Notes: a model not told the origin generated them from the sequence alone. A stretch of 19,231 nucleotides of DNA from Acidimicrobiaceae bacterium UBA2093 (GCA_002331255.1 DCZD01000015.1:9466-28696); one strand, 5' to 3'; shown: positions 1 to 7,530, counted from the first letter of the stretch. Translations and numbers: made by a program.

Positions 1-140
1 TCGAGGGCGTCGACGTCACGGAAATGAACCATCACCTTTGCCAACTGCTCGGTGAAGTGGGTGATGTCTGTGTCAGCGATGTCGAGTCGGGCTAGGCGCG
101 CAACTTTGGCCACGTCAGCAGCCGAAATGGGGGATGTCAC
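1..140 (-). CDS. gatC: GatC, Asp-tRNA(Asn)/Glu-tRNA(Gln) amidotransferase subunit C (N-terminal part, cut by window edge)
   Basis: Reading the minus strand from a GTG at 140 gives 46 codons that run off the left edge. The peptide begins MTSPISAADVAKVARLARLD and continues with TDITHFTEQLAKVMVHFRDVDAL. This is the typical GatC N-terminus: an ISxxDVxxVARLARL helix, then a T/FTxQL segment leading to the VxxLxxVD stretch. GatC is the small subunit that stabilises the GatA-GatB amidotransferase, which converts misacylated Glu-tRNA(Gln) and Asp-tRNA(Asn) to the amide forms in the cytoplasm. The gene starts 10 nt after the alpha-galactosidase stop on the same strand. No Shine-Dalgarno is visible, but TAGCAT lies 7 nt before the GTG, so it may have its own leaderless transcript. 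gatA and gatB would be expected beyond the left edge. The start is chosen because it opens directly on the conserved region. Confidence 0.87.
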   Translation of the reverse strand, partial: MTSPISAADVAKVARLARLDIADTDITHFTEQLAKVMVHFRDVDAL

Positions 141-147
141 GCCGTCA

Positions 148-153
148 ATGCTA
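148..153 (-). promoter_or_regulatory. Possible -10 element for leaderless gatC, formed by the alpha-galactosidase stop codon
   Basis: On the minus strand TAGCAT occupies 153..148, followed by 7 nt and then the gatC GTG at 140. It fits the actinobacterial TANNNT -10 pattern with a start codon at the expected +1. Its first three bases are the TAG stop codon of the alpha-galactosidase gene. No convincing -35 box is seen. This is inferred from spacing only. Confidence 0.35.
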
Positions 154-2271
154 CGAGCCTTCGAGCACCACCAGCACTGTCGATTCGGCTGGCAATGTCG
201 GAAAGTGTGCGCCAACTGTGGCCCATGCATGACCCGACTGAGACAAAGACCTCAACCAGGCTTCTTCATTCTCAACAACCGGATCATCATGAGCGAGCAT
301 CACACGACGTGCGGTGTATGTGCGTCGTGGGTCGAGACCCTGCAGTCTCACGATTGTGTCGGTCGAATAATCGTCGAATTGCACGAATGCCAACACTGCG
401 GCTGCCATGTCGTGGCTCGTGACTCCGTGCACGAGACGATGCCCACCGGTGGCGCGAAGCGCATCGGTGAATAAGACCTCACCGTTATGCAGCACATGCC
501 GCAATGCCTTGTGTGCCGCTACCGCACGCTCAAGATCTTCACGCTCGGTACTCGTCGTATCGACGATGTTCCACTCCACTCCCATGTGACCGAAGAAAGC
601 CGTCGCGCATCTCATGCTGAGTGACGCCTCGCGCTTTGTGGTGTGCGCCACTGGTGCACCGATGTGGCAGCCGAGTACTTCGGGCGGAAAAAACCATGAC
701 GCATGATGTTGAATGACTTGACGACGCACCGGGTCGTTGGTGTCACTCGCCCAAAAGCGCTCGACACGATGCAAGATCTCAAGATCCATACGACCACCAC
801 CCGATGAACATGACTCAATCTCTACGGTGGGGTGTGTACGTCGGACGTCATCGAGCAACGCGTACAGCGCTTGTGTCTGGCGATGAGTAGCGGCGGTTCC
901 TGATCGGCCTGCAGCCGCGATGTGCGGCCTGTTCATATCCCATTTCACGTAAGTGACCGGAAGTTCACTCAACAAGGAATCGATGCGCGAATACACATAC
1001 GAACGTGCGTCAGCACGCGTGAGATCGAGCACCAATTGACGGCGACCGAGAACATGCTCATACCCGGTGCGCTCGAGAACCCATTCAGGATGCTCGCGGT
1101 ACAGGTCACTGTCCGGGTTCACCATCTCGGGCTCGAACCACAACCCGAATTGCATTCCTTTGTCCACCACAGCCTGTGCAATCGGTGCGAGACCATCGGG
1201 ATACACAGTTGTGTCGACGTACCAATCGCCGAGACCTGCAGAGTCGTCACGGCGGCCTTTGAACCATCCATCATCGAGCACGAATCGTTCAACCCCCACC
1301 AATGCGGCCACATCAGCCAATGCGAGCACTTTCGATGGCGAATGGTCGAAATACATCGCCTCCCAGGTGTTCAAGGTGATTGGTCGCGGTGACAGCGTTC
1401 CCACAATGTCTCGGGCATGGCGTTGGAACGTTCGCGCGATGTGCTGCAGACCGTTACTCGAATGAACTGCAATGACTGTCGGAGTTGAATATGACTCACC
1501 GGGCTCGAGACACACTTCGCCGGGGTTCAACAACTCACCCAATTGCAGGTAGCGGCGGTTGTAGACCTGTCGTTCGGCGCGAATCACGTGGTTGCCGCTC
1601 CACGCAATGTGAGCAGCCCAACAATGTCCATCATGGGCACCCATCATCGACTCATGGGCCACGATGAATGGTGGCTGTTCATGGCTCGTACGGCCAGTCC
1701 TGTTCTCGGCAGTCCACGCACCAAAGGGCCACTCGAATGTTTGTGACTGGAACTCTTCACACCATTTTCCGTGGAATGTTGTGAGCTGAGTGGCGGTCGA
1801 CGGCAGCGGCAACGTCACTGTCAGCTCGTCCAACAGATACTTCATCGGTGAGTCGTTGTGAACTCGGACGGCAACACACATCACTCCATGGACTGAGAGA
1901 CTGATGTCGGTGACGAGTTGAAGTCGCGCGTGCGCATCAGCCGATGTCACGGTCGCATGAGAAGAACCATCACCGACAGCATTCACCTTCACATCGGCCG
2001 TCTGGAATCGGGGGGCCCAATCACTTCCACCGCGATGACGACCAAGCAACCCGGGGTGCCCGAGCCAACCGTCCCCGTGCATCGGCACGACAGTCGCAAG
2101 CGCAGGTCGATCGACCACACCGGCTCGCGGACGAGGTGACACCTCATCGACCATGCGGCGCGCCTCGGCGTCATCGACTCGCGCTCCCCAATGCACGATG
2201 AGCGGAAGACCCCACCGCACATCAAGAACTACCGACGTCGTCGATGTGGTGAGATGTAGCACCGGATCCAT
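151..2271 (-). CDS. Alpha-galactosidase, glycoside hydrolase family 36
   Basis: The 706-residue protein begins MDPVLHL and should hydrolyse terminal alpha-1,6-linked galactose from raffinose-type sugars or galactomannan fragments with retention. An N-terminal beta-sandwich region is followed by the catalytic barrel. Barrel motifs are LDDGWF (332-337), WFEPEMV (378-384), VKWDMNR with nucleophile Asp445, CSSGGGRMD (488-496) and ASDTND with the probable acid/base Asp510. The length matches bacterial GH36 enzymes of about 700-730 residues. There is no signal peptide, so it is probably cytoplasmic and acts on imported oligosaccharides. The open frame extends upstream to 2550, but that part lies antisense within galT and has no GH36 character, so the ATG at 2271 is chosen; TACGGT lies 7 nt before it. 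galT is divergent and could process the released galactose after phosphorylation. No galK, transporter or regulator is visible here. Confidence 0.93.
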   Translation of the reverse strand: MDPVLHLTTSTTSVVLDVRWGLPLIVHWGARVDDAEARRMVDEVSPRPRAGVVDRPALATVVPMHGDGWLGHPGLLGRHRGGSDWAPRFQTADVKVNAVGDGSSHATVTSADAHARLQLVTDISLSVHGVMCVAVRVHNDSPMKYLLDELTVTLPLPSTATQLTTFHGKWCEEFQSQTFEWPFGAWTAENRTGRTSHEQPPFIVAHESMMGAHDGHCWAAHIAWSGNHVIRAERQVYNRRYLQLGELLNPGEVCLEPGESYSTPTVIAVHSSNGLQHIARTFQRHARDIVGTLSPRPITLNTWEAMYFDHSPSKVLALADVAALVGVERFVLDDGWFKGRRDDSAGLGDWYVDTTVYPDGLAPIAQAVVDKGMQFGLWFEPEMVNPDSDLYREHPEWVLERTGYEHVLGRRQLVLDLTRADARSYVYSRIDSLLSELPVTYVKWDMNRPHIAAAGRSGTAATHRQTQALYALLDDVRRTHPTVEIESCSSGGGRMDLEILHRVERFWASDTNDPVRRQVIQHHASWFFPPEVLGCHIGAPVAHTTKREASLSMRCATAFFGHMGVEWNIVDTTSTEREDLERAVAAHKALRHVLHNGEVLFTDALRATGGHRLVHGVTSHDMAAAVLAFVQFDDYSTDTIVRLQGLDPRRTYTARRVMLAHDDPVVENEEAWLRSLSQSGHAWATVGAHFPTLPAESTVLVVLEGS

Positions 2272-2278
2272 CGAGGTG

Positions 2279-2284
2279 ACCGTA
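2279..2284 (-). promoter_or_regulatory. Possible -10 element for leaderless alpha-galactosidase transcript
   Basis: TACGGT on the minus strand (2284..2279) is followed by 7 nt and the ATG at 2271. It matches TANNNT at leaderless spacing. A weak -35-like TTCAGT (2305..2300) lies 15 nt upstream and overlaps the opposing galT -10 candidate. Only 38 nt separate the two divergent starts, so both promoters must lie here or inside the opposite gene. Confidence 0.4.
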
Positions 2285-2296
2285 GTCCGACAGTGA

Positions 2297-2302
2297 GATA
2301 CT
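2297..2302 (+). promoter_or_regulatory. Possible -10 element for leaderless galT transcript
   Basis: GATACT (2297-2302) lies 7 nt before the galT GTG at 2310. It matches TATAAT at positions 2, 3, 4 and 6 but lacks the first T. A GTGACC stretch (2276-2281) 15 nt upstream is a poor -35 candidate. This is weaker than the opposing site, and the assignment rests on position as much as on sequence. Confidence 0.3.
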
Positions 2303-2309
2303 GAACGAC

Positions 2310-3164
2310 GTGCAACCAGACCTGCGCATCGACCCGACGCATGGTACGAAAGTTCATGTCGTCGGATCACGACAGAACCGGCCGGTGCTCGCATCAAACA
2401 TCGCGTCAGGGTCGTGCCCGTTTTGTGTCGGTGGCCTCGAGGCGCCCGAGGTCTACGACGTTCACTGGTTTCCAAACCGCTGGCCAGCAATGCCTGACGA
2501 ACGCTGCGAAGTGTTGCTGTACTCCCCCGATCACACGGCGACGTGGTCATCGATGTCGGTCACGCACATCGAAAAGATCATCGACATGTGGGCCGAACGC
2601 ACCGCCGCACTGTCAGCACGCACTGACGTTGAGTGTGTGTTCGTATTCGAGAATCGTGGTGCCGAGCTTGGCGCAACCATCGAGCACCCGCACGGCCAGA
2701 TCTACGCCTTCGACCACATGCCCGTGCGCAGTGGCGAGCGTCTGGCATGGACACCGCCAGCAAGCGCAGAATTGTCTGTCACAAGCAACGATCAATGGAA
2801 ATGTGCAGTACCAGCGGCGAGTGCATATCCGGTTGCGCTCGAGTTGTGGCCTGCGCGGCAGTTGGGCGACTTGGTGTCCTTGTCGCAGGATGATCGTCAC
2901 GGGCTTGCCGCCATTTTGCGCGACGTCATGTCAAGACTTGAACGTCTTTACTCAACATCTCTGCCGTACATGATGTGGATCAACCAACGCCGCTTCGGTG
3001 ATGCACCTACACAGAATCACTGGTTGCACATCGAGATTGTTTCTCCTTGGCGAGGACCAAACCTCATGCGATACATCGCCGCTGCCGAGGTGGGCACCGG
3101 CGAGTATTTCAACCCGGTGACGCCTGAGACTCTTGCTGCAACTCTTGCTGGCCGCGCCGAATGA
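2310..3164 (+). CDS. galT: Galactose-1-phosphate uridylyltransferase
   Basis: The 284-residue HIT-superfamily enzyme exchanges UMP between UDP-glucose and galactose-1-phosphate in the Leloir pathway. Family landmarks are in order: CPFC (36-39), whose two Cys match the zinc ligands of E. coli GalT; SPDH with His75; ENRGAELG (114-121); and EHPHGQ (125-130). In EHPHGQ, His126 is the zinc-site histidine and His128 is the histidine that is uridylylated. The C-terminal HWLHIEIV and LMRYIAAAE..G.GEYFN segments also match the family. It is shorter than the E. coli protein (about 348) but the core is complete, as in other compact actinobacterial GalTs. The GTG start gives the conserved N-terminus. Divergence from an alpha-galactosidase supports galactose use, yet galK and galE are absent here. 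The 3' end overlaps lgt convergently by 56 nt. Confidence 0.92.
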   Translation: MQPDLRIDPTHGTKVHVVGSRQNRPVLASNIASGSCPFCVGGLEAPEVYDVHWFPNRWPAMPDERCEVLLYSPDHTATWSSMSVTHIEKIIDMWAERTAALSARTDVECVFVFENRGAELGATIEHPHGQIYAFDHMPVRSGERLAWTPPASAELSVTSNDQWKCAVPAASAYPVALELWPARQLGDLVSLSQDDRHGLAAILRDVMSRLERLYSTSLPYMMWINQRRFGDAPTQNHWLHIEIVSPWRGPNLMRYIAAAEVGTGEYFNPVTPETLAATLAGRAE

Positions 3165-3930
3165 GAAGAAGTGCCGCAGTTATCGCGCACACGATCGCCA
3201 CCCACTGATTCAACCGAAGTCCTCCAGCTGAGTGCGCCGGGTCGATGCGCAGGCCTTCGACAAAGAAGCGCACGACGCAATATCCGATGACATACATGTA
3301 GAAAAGACGGGGCGGGCGTGTGGCGTGGCGTTTGTCGATCTGCAACAACACCACACACAACACGAGACATGCGATTGATTCATAGAGAAATGTCGGATGA
3401 AAGGTCGTCCCTGTCGGATAGCCCGCTTTCTCAGCGGTACGTGACGACACTTCGAGCGCCCATGGAAGATCCGTCGGTCGCCCGAACAACTCTTGATTGA
3501 ACCAGTTGCCCCAACGCCCTATCGCTTGAGCAAGCGGTAATCCGGGCGTTACACACGCAAGCGCAGTTGAAACATGCAGTCCCATCACCTTGGCACGCCA
3601 CAAACCGACGACGACGCCAAGTGCGATACCGCCCCACACACCAAGGCCACCTTCCCACAGCTTCACGATTGAGCCGAGGTCGTTCTGGAAACGCTCCCAG
3701 TCGGTGACCACGTGATAGAGACGTCCACCAACAACACCTGCGGGCACAGCCCACATCGCAATCGATGTGATGGTGTCGCGATTGCCAATTCCGCGCGCTT
3801 CAAAGCGTCGTCCAACTAATGAGATGCCAGCAAGCACACCAAGCGCAATCATCAGTCCGTACGCATTCAGTGCGAGTGGCCCCAGGTGCAGTGTGCCCGA
3901 TGAGGGACTGGGAATGGTGTCGAACATCAT
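3109..3930 (-). CDS. lgt: Phosphatidylglycerol--prolipoprotein diacylglyceryl transferase
   Basis: This 273-residue integral membrane enzyme transfers diacylglycerol from phosphatidylglycerol to the lipobox Cys of prolipoproteins, the first step of lipoprotein maturation. The Lgt signature AIGRWGNWFNQELFG is at 136-150, with Arg139, Asn142, Asn145 and Gly150. LNAYGLMI with Tyr24, FHPTFLYES (178-185) and VRFFVEGLR with Arg221 fit other conserved sites. Hydrophobic segments lie near 20-39, 55-68, 93-110, 185-198, 208-222 and 240-257. Two ATGs (3930, 3927) occur in tandem and I used the first. The gene starts 31 nt after the esterase stop and probably shares its transcript. Its last 18 codons are antisense to the galT end. 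Lnt, a later enzyme of the same pathway, is 7.5 kb away on the other strand. Confidence 0.95.
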   Translation of the reverse strand: MMFDTIPSPSSGTLHLGPLALNAYGLMIALGVLAGISLVGRRFEARGIGNRDTITSIAMWAVPAGVVGGRLYHVVTDWERFQNDLGSIVKLWEGGLGVWGGIALGVVVGLWRAKVMGLHVSTALACVTPGLPLAQAIGRWGNWFNQELFGRPTDLPWALEVSSRTAEKAGYPTGTTFHPTFLYESIACLVLCVVLLQIDKRHATRPPRLFYMYVIGYCVVRFFVEGLRIDPAHSAGGLRLNQWVAIVCAITAALLLIRRGQQELQQESQASPG

Positions 3931-3961
3931 GAACGTGAAATCTCGTGACTGCTGTGACGTG

Positions 3962-4720
3962 TCAGGCAGTCACTCGACGTGCGAATGCGACAGATTTTTC
4001 GAAAATCTCGTACTTGTCGAAATCTTGGGTTGCTACGTGGAAGCTTCGTTCAAGGCTGACGTGTTCTTTCGGACCTTTGTACATCGAGAAAAGGTCGGAG
4101 CTTTGCTGTGGTGGAACCACGTGGTCCTGTGTCGAAGTGAACAACAACAACGGCACATCATTTGATGAGTAGGTCTTCGCCAGCGGCGCTAGGCCGTCAC
4201 GTTGGAATGACATCAGTGGACGAAGCGGCGTGCCCGGGTATGCAAGCTCGGTCACGTCTGGGTCGGCAATGTCGCTACCAATACCGTCCATTACCTCGGT
4301 ACCTGCATCGATCATTCCTTGAATTGCACCGACCATCACGTCGTCAAAGGGAAACGCTGCGGGGTTGACACACACGATTCCGCGCAGGTCCTTGTGTTGA
4401 GTAGAAGCCCACAGTGTGAGCGACCCACCCATCGAGAGACCTGCCACGACGATTCGAGATGCCCGAGCCGCAAGCCGTTGGTATGCCTTCTCGACGTCCG
4501 CGGTCCAGTCGGCCCATGTCGTCTGGATCATGTCCTCTACTGCAGTGCCATGACCTGCAAGCAGTGGCATCTCTACATGGAAGCCGGCGCTCGCAAAAGC
4601 CTCGGCAAGCCCGCGCATGCTTCCGGGGTTGCCGGTGAATCCGTGCACAACGAGCACACCTGCATCGCCCGACCCGACATGGGACATGGGTTCAGCGCCG
4701 GGAATAACGGGAGCGGTCAT
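3962..4720 (-). CDS. Alpha/beta-hydrolase, carboxylesterase / monoacylglycerol lipase type
   Basis: The 252-residue serine hydrolase has no signal peptide and resembles Est30-type carboxylesterases and bacterial monoacylglycerol lipases. VLVVHGFTGNPGSM (22-35) supplies the oxyanion-hole region. GLSMGG (94-99) is the nucleophile elbow with Ser96. TSTQDHVVPP gives Asp199 and SFHVATQDFDK gives His228, completing the triad in order. The length of about 250 is usual for this group. Likely substrates are short to medium acyl esters or monoacylglycerols, but the natural one cannot be read from sequence. It starts at the ATG at 4720, 6 nt after a TAGTGT hexamer, and is followed by lgt after 31 nt, which suggests a two-gene transcript linked to lipid handling. 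It is divergent from the M48 protease gene across 105 nt. Confidence 0.88.
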   Translation of the reverse strand: MTAPVIPGAEPMSHVGSGDAGVLVVHGFTGNPGSMRGLAEAFASAGFHVEMPLLAGHGTAVEDMIQTTWADWTADVEKAYQRLAARASRIVVAGLSMGGSLTLWASTQHKDLRGIVCVNPAAFPFDDVMVGAIQGMIDAGTEVMDGIGSDIADPDVTELAYPGTPLRPLMSFQRDGLAPLAKTYSSNDVPLLLFTSTQDHVVPPQQSSDLFSMYKGPKEHVSLERSFHVATQDFDKYEIFEKSVAFARRVTA

Positions 4721-4726
4721 GAGGCA

Positions 4727-4732
4727 ACACTA
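4727..4732 (-). promoter_or_regulatory. Possible -10 element for leaderless esterase-lgt transcript
   Basis: TAGTGT on the minus strand (4732..4727) is followed by 6 nt and the ATG at 4720. The TANNNT pattern and spacing fit a leaderless start. No matching -35 is evident. The 105-nt interval 4721-4825 is the largest non-coding stretch of the window and otherwise shows no hairpin or repeat that I can support. Confidence 0.4.
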
Positions 4733-4788
4733 GGTCGCCTCTCGGGCGGTCTCGCCATCTCTCTTGGCCCCGTTCATCACAGCCATCG

Positions 4789-4817
4789 TTGACTTCACTC
4801 TGCCGCACTGGTGGACT
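4789..4817 (+). promoter_or_regulatory. Candidate promoter of the M48-to-toroid gene run
   Basis: TTGACT (4789-4794) matches five of six -35 consensus bases. Seventeen nt later TGGACT (4812-4817) is a weak -10, and the ATG at 4826 follows 8 nt after it. An in-frame TAG at 4817-4819 fixes the ATG as the earliest possible start, and no Shine-Dalgarno is visible. The -35 is good and the -10 poor. Confidence 0.35.
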
Positions 4818-4825
4818 AGTTCCCT

Positions 4826-5728
4826 ATGGCAACTTCGCGATCTTCACCTAGGTCGCGCCATGCCGACGGTTCCGCGCTCACCGCACTCGCACCAGTCGTG
4901 GCACTGTTGCCCGCATGGGCTGTCACAATCGCACTGCTGTGGTGGATCACCGGTCCGTTCCATGACATCTCGTATGCGTTGTTCGCCCTCGTCGCGTTCA
5001 TACTCGGTGCAGCGTTATTCATTCGCCCAGCCCAACAATTCGTCCTGGTACGCCTGCTCGGTGCACGGATGCCGCGTCGCGACGAGAGGGACCGACTACA
5101 GCGGGCATGGCTCGTCGTTGCGCAAGCAAGCCATGTTCCAGCGAGCCAGTTCATTCTTGCCATCGCCGACGGTGACGAGGTGAATGCCTTCGCTTGCGGC
5201 GGACACCTCATGGTCGTGTCGTCATATGCGGTGAATGAACTTGACCATGACGAATTGTGCGGAGTGCTTGCACATGAGCTCAGCCACCACCTCGGCCTTC
5301 ACACCGTTGCACTCACCGTGAGCCAATGGCTCAGTCTTCCTGTTGTGTTGTTCGCACAACTCGGGTTCATGTTGCAAAACGTCGCCGACGTAACCGCAAA
5401 TACTTTGCGTGTGAAATCCCTCGACGTCCTCGGCCGCACCGTTGCCGGAACACTGACCATCATCAGCTGGATCTTCATCGCCGACCTCTCGCTCGCCCGT
5501 TACCTCAGCAATGCTGCTGGGAAAGGTGCTGAGTTTCGGGCAGATCGAAATGCCGTCGAACTCGGATTCGGCAAGCAATTGTCCCGCGCGCTCCGACGTG
5601 TCGTCGATGAAGGTCGAGATGAACGGCCGAAGAATTGGCGAGACCGAATCGTGACGTCCCATCCACCGGCTCGTACCAGGGTGGCGCGAATCGATGCCTA
5701 TCAAAGGCAACTGCAGTCCCGCCGATAG
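4826..5728 (+). CDS. M48-family membrane zinc metalloprotease (HtpX-like)
   Basis: The 300-residue protein has two hydrophobic segments near 20-42 and 49-67, then the gluzincin motif HELSHH (150-155) with zinc ligands His150 and His154 and catalytic Glu151. Further hydrophobic stretches lie near 162-185 and 205-225. EFRADRNAVEL (236-246) supplies the third zinc ligand, Glu236, and SHPPARTRVARI (278-289) is the usual M48 C-terminal motif. This order is that of HtpX and related M48B proteases, which cut misfolded or excess membrane proteins from the cytoplasmic side. The ATG is fixed by an in-frame stop 9 nt upstream. It is the first gene of the long plus-strand run and is followed after 11 nt by the ABC exporter. 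I do not assign htpX because several M48 paralogues share this layout. Confidence 0.9.
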   Translation: MATSRSSPRSRHADGSALTALAPVVALLPAWAVTIALLWWITGPFHDISYALFALVAFILGAALFIRPAQQFVLVRLLGARMPRRDERDRLQRAWLVVAQASHVPASQFILAIADGDEVNAFACGGHLMVVSSYAVNELDHDELCGVLAHELSHHLGLHTVALTVSQWLSLPVVLFAQLGFMLQNVADVTANTLRVKSLDVLGRTVAGTLTIISWIFIADLSLARYLSNAAGKGAEFRADRNAVELGFGKQLSRALRRVVDEGRDERPKNWRDRIVTSHPPARTRVARIDAYQRQLQSRR

Positions 5729-5739
5729 CGTCTTTGGTC

Positions 5740-6714
5740 ATGACATCTAGTGCTTCCGCAATCGAGGCGCGTGGGCTCGTGCGTCGTTTCGGCGACAAAG
5801 TAGCGGTGGCAGGAATTGACATCACCGTTGCCACCGGAGAGATCTTCGGGTTTCTCGGTCCGAACGGGGCCGGCAAGTCCACCACCGTGCGCATGCTCAC
5901 CACTCTCCTCGCCCCTAGCGACGGCACAGCGACAGTCGCTGGTTTCAACATCGACTCTGAAGCGGCCGACGTTCGACTACGCATCGGAGTTGCCTTGCAA
6001 GAAGCGGCCCTCGACCCGAAACAGACCGGACGCGAGCTACTCGACATGCAGGGCCGCTTGTACGGATTACCGAAAGACGTTCGGCTTCGTCGCGTCGACG
6101 AACTATTGCAACTGGTCAACATCGGTGGCTCCATCGATGACCGCATCGCCACCTATTCGGGTGGCATGAAACGCCGTCTCGACTTGGCAGCTGCATTGGT
6201 GCATCAACCTGAAGTGCTGTTCCTCGATGAACCGACGACTGGTCTTGATCCCACCAGCCGCGCAGCGGTGTGGGAGGAAGTTCGCTACCTCAACAAACAG
6301 TTGGGCATCACGATTTTTCTCACGACGCAATACTTGGAAGAAGCCGACGAGCTCGCCGATCGTGTCGGCATCATTGCCCGGGGTCGCATCGTCGCCGAGG
6401 GAACTCCCGACAAACTCAAGCGCTCGATTGGTGCCGATGTCATCATCGCGAAAGTCGGAGCTGGTGACGGTGCGCGCGCTGCTCAAGTGCTCTCCGCATT
6501 GCCAGACCTCGACTCGGTCGAAGTGTCTGGTGATCAGCTCGTCATTGCGACAGCGCACGGAGCTTCAGCCATCAGCCCTGTCGCTGTGACTCTCGCGAAC
6601 AACTCGATCAAAGTCAGCGAACTGACGCTACGTACCCCGACTCTCGATGACGTGTTCTTGCACACCACTGGTTCGCGTATGGATGCTGAAGATCAAGAGG
6701 CGGTTGCAGTATGA
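5740..6714 (+). CDS. ABC transporter ATP-binding protein, DrrA/daunorubicin-resistance type
   Basis: The 324-residue ATPase carries all nucleotide-binding motifs: Walker A GPNGAGKST (40-48), Q-loop Gln87, signature YSGGMKRR (139-146), Walker B VLFLDEPTTGLD (159-170) and TTQYLEEADELADR (195-208). The H-loop His is Gln197, as is usual in the DrrA subfamily. The C-terminal part (about 230-310), ending in TPTLDDVFLHTTG, is the DrrA accessory domain. It should drive export by the membrane subunit encoded next, with which it overlaps by 4 nt (ATGA). The longer open frame from 5635 is rejected because it overlaps the M48 gene; the ATG at 5740 opens directly on the conserved N-terminus. The substrate is unknown: drugs and lipids are known for relatives, and the position just upstream of hemE makes a porphyrin or heme-related cargo conceivable. 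Confidence 0.93.
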   Translation: MTSSASAIEARGLVRRFGDKVAVAGIDITVATGEIFGFLGPNGAGKSTTVRMLTTLLAPSDGTATVAGFNIDSEAADVRLRIGVALQEAALDPKQTGRELLDMQGRLYGLPKDVRLRRVDELLQLVNIGGSIDDRIATYSGGMKRRLDLAAALVHQPEVLFLDEPTTGLDPTSRAAVWEEVRYLNKQLGITIFLTTQYLEEADELADRVGIIARGRIVAEGTPDKLKRSIGADVIIAKVGAGDGARAAQVLSALPDLDSVEVSGDQLVIATAHGASAISPVAVTLANNSIKVSELTLRTPTLDDVFLHTTGSRMDAEDQEAVAV

Positions 6715-7511
6715 ACACCCGCACCGATCGCATCGTTCCCCGCCATGCCGGCTTTTGGAGCGACCTCTCATCTGTCGCATTGCGTGCACTTCGTCTTGCG
6801 TCACGTGACCTTGAAGCAATCATTCCCGGGATGGCAGTTCCGCTTTTCTTCCTCATCGTGAACATTGGCAGCTTGCAAAGTTTCGTGGAAGGCAACCTGC
6901 CCCCAGGTTTCGACTTCAAGGGCTTCCAATTGCCCGTGTCGGTCATCTTCGCCGTTACCGGAATTTCGCGTGCCGGATCACTCGTTGTCGATGTGCAAGA
7001 TGGCTACTTCGACCGACTCTTGCTCACACCTGTCAGCCGCACCACGTTGTTGATTGGGTTGATGATCGCCGATCTCGCCGTCGTCATGGTGATGATCGTT
7101 CCTGTCCTCATACTCGGTTTCATCATCGGTGTCGGCTTCGAGACAGGAATTCTCGGAATGATCGTGTTCATCCTGATCGGTGCATCGTGGGGTATTGCGT
7201 TCACTGGTTTCCCCTATGCAATCGCTCTCCGGACAGGAAACCCGACAGCAGTGAACAACGCATTCCTCTTGTTCTTCCCGTTCGCGTTCCTCACCACCGC
7301 GTACGTTCCAAAAGAGCAACTCACCGGTTGGCTGTCGGTTGCAGCCAACTTCAACCCCACCACATACCTGCTCGAGGGTATGCGCACGCTCATCTTGCAG
7401 GGGTGGGACAGCACAGCAATCTTGCAGGCTTTCCTCGCCTCTGCCATCGTGGCAGCGGTGTCATTCACGCTGGCTTTCACGGCACTTCGTGGTCGCGTCC
7501 GACGCAAGTGA
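6711..7511 (+). CDS. ABC-2 type exporter membrane subunit (DrrB-like)
   Basis: This 266-residue membrane protein has about six hydrophobic segments, near 38-56, 72-90, 112-141, 146-170, 184-200 and 236-258. The cytoplasmic loop DVQDGYFDRLLLTPVSR (94-110) matches the segment of ABC-2 permeases that contacts the ATPase. NPTTYLLEGMRTLILQGW (215-232) is the usual conserved stretch before the last helix. The start overlaps the ATPase stop by 4 nt (ATGA), and AAGAGG lies about 10 nt upstream, so the two are translationally coupled and form one exporter. It acts in the cytoplasmic membrane, probably as a dimer with two ATPase subunits. hemE follows after 19 nt. The substrate cannot be read from the sequence. 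Confidence 0.9.
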   Translation: MNTRTDRIVPRHAGFWSDLSSVALRALRLASRDLEAIIPGMAVPLFFLIVNIGSLQSFVEGNLPPGFDFKGFQLPVSVIFAVTGISRAGSLVVDVQDGYFDRLLLTPVSRTTLLIGLMIADLAVVMVMIVPVLILGFIIGVGFETGILGMIVFILIGASWGIAFTGFPYAIALRTGNPTAVNNAFLLFFPFAFLTTAYVPKEQLTGWLSVAANFNPTTYLLEGMRTLILQGWDSTAILQAFLASAIVAAVSFTLAFTALRGRVRRK

Positions 7512-7530
7512 CCGTGCAGTGGGCGATGTC

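Noticed and set aside
2272..2550. N-terminal extension of the alpha-galactosidase frame by 93 codons
   Set aside because: It is antisense to galT, Arg/His-rich and unlike GH36 N-termini; the ATG at 2271 has a -10-like hexamer at good spacing.
2341..2973. 210-codon open frame in another plus frame inside galT
   Set aside because: Low-complexity Arg/Ser/Cys-rich translation with no motif; galT in the correct frame carries all family residues.
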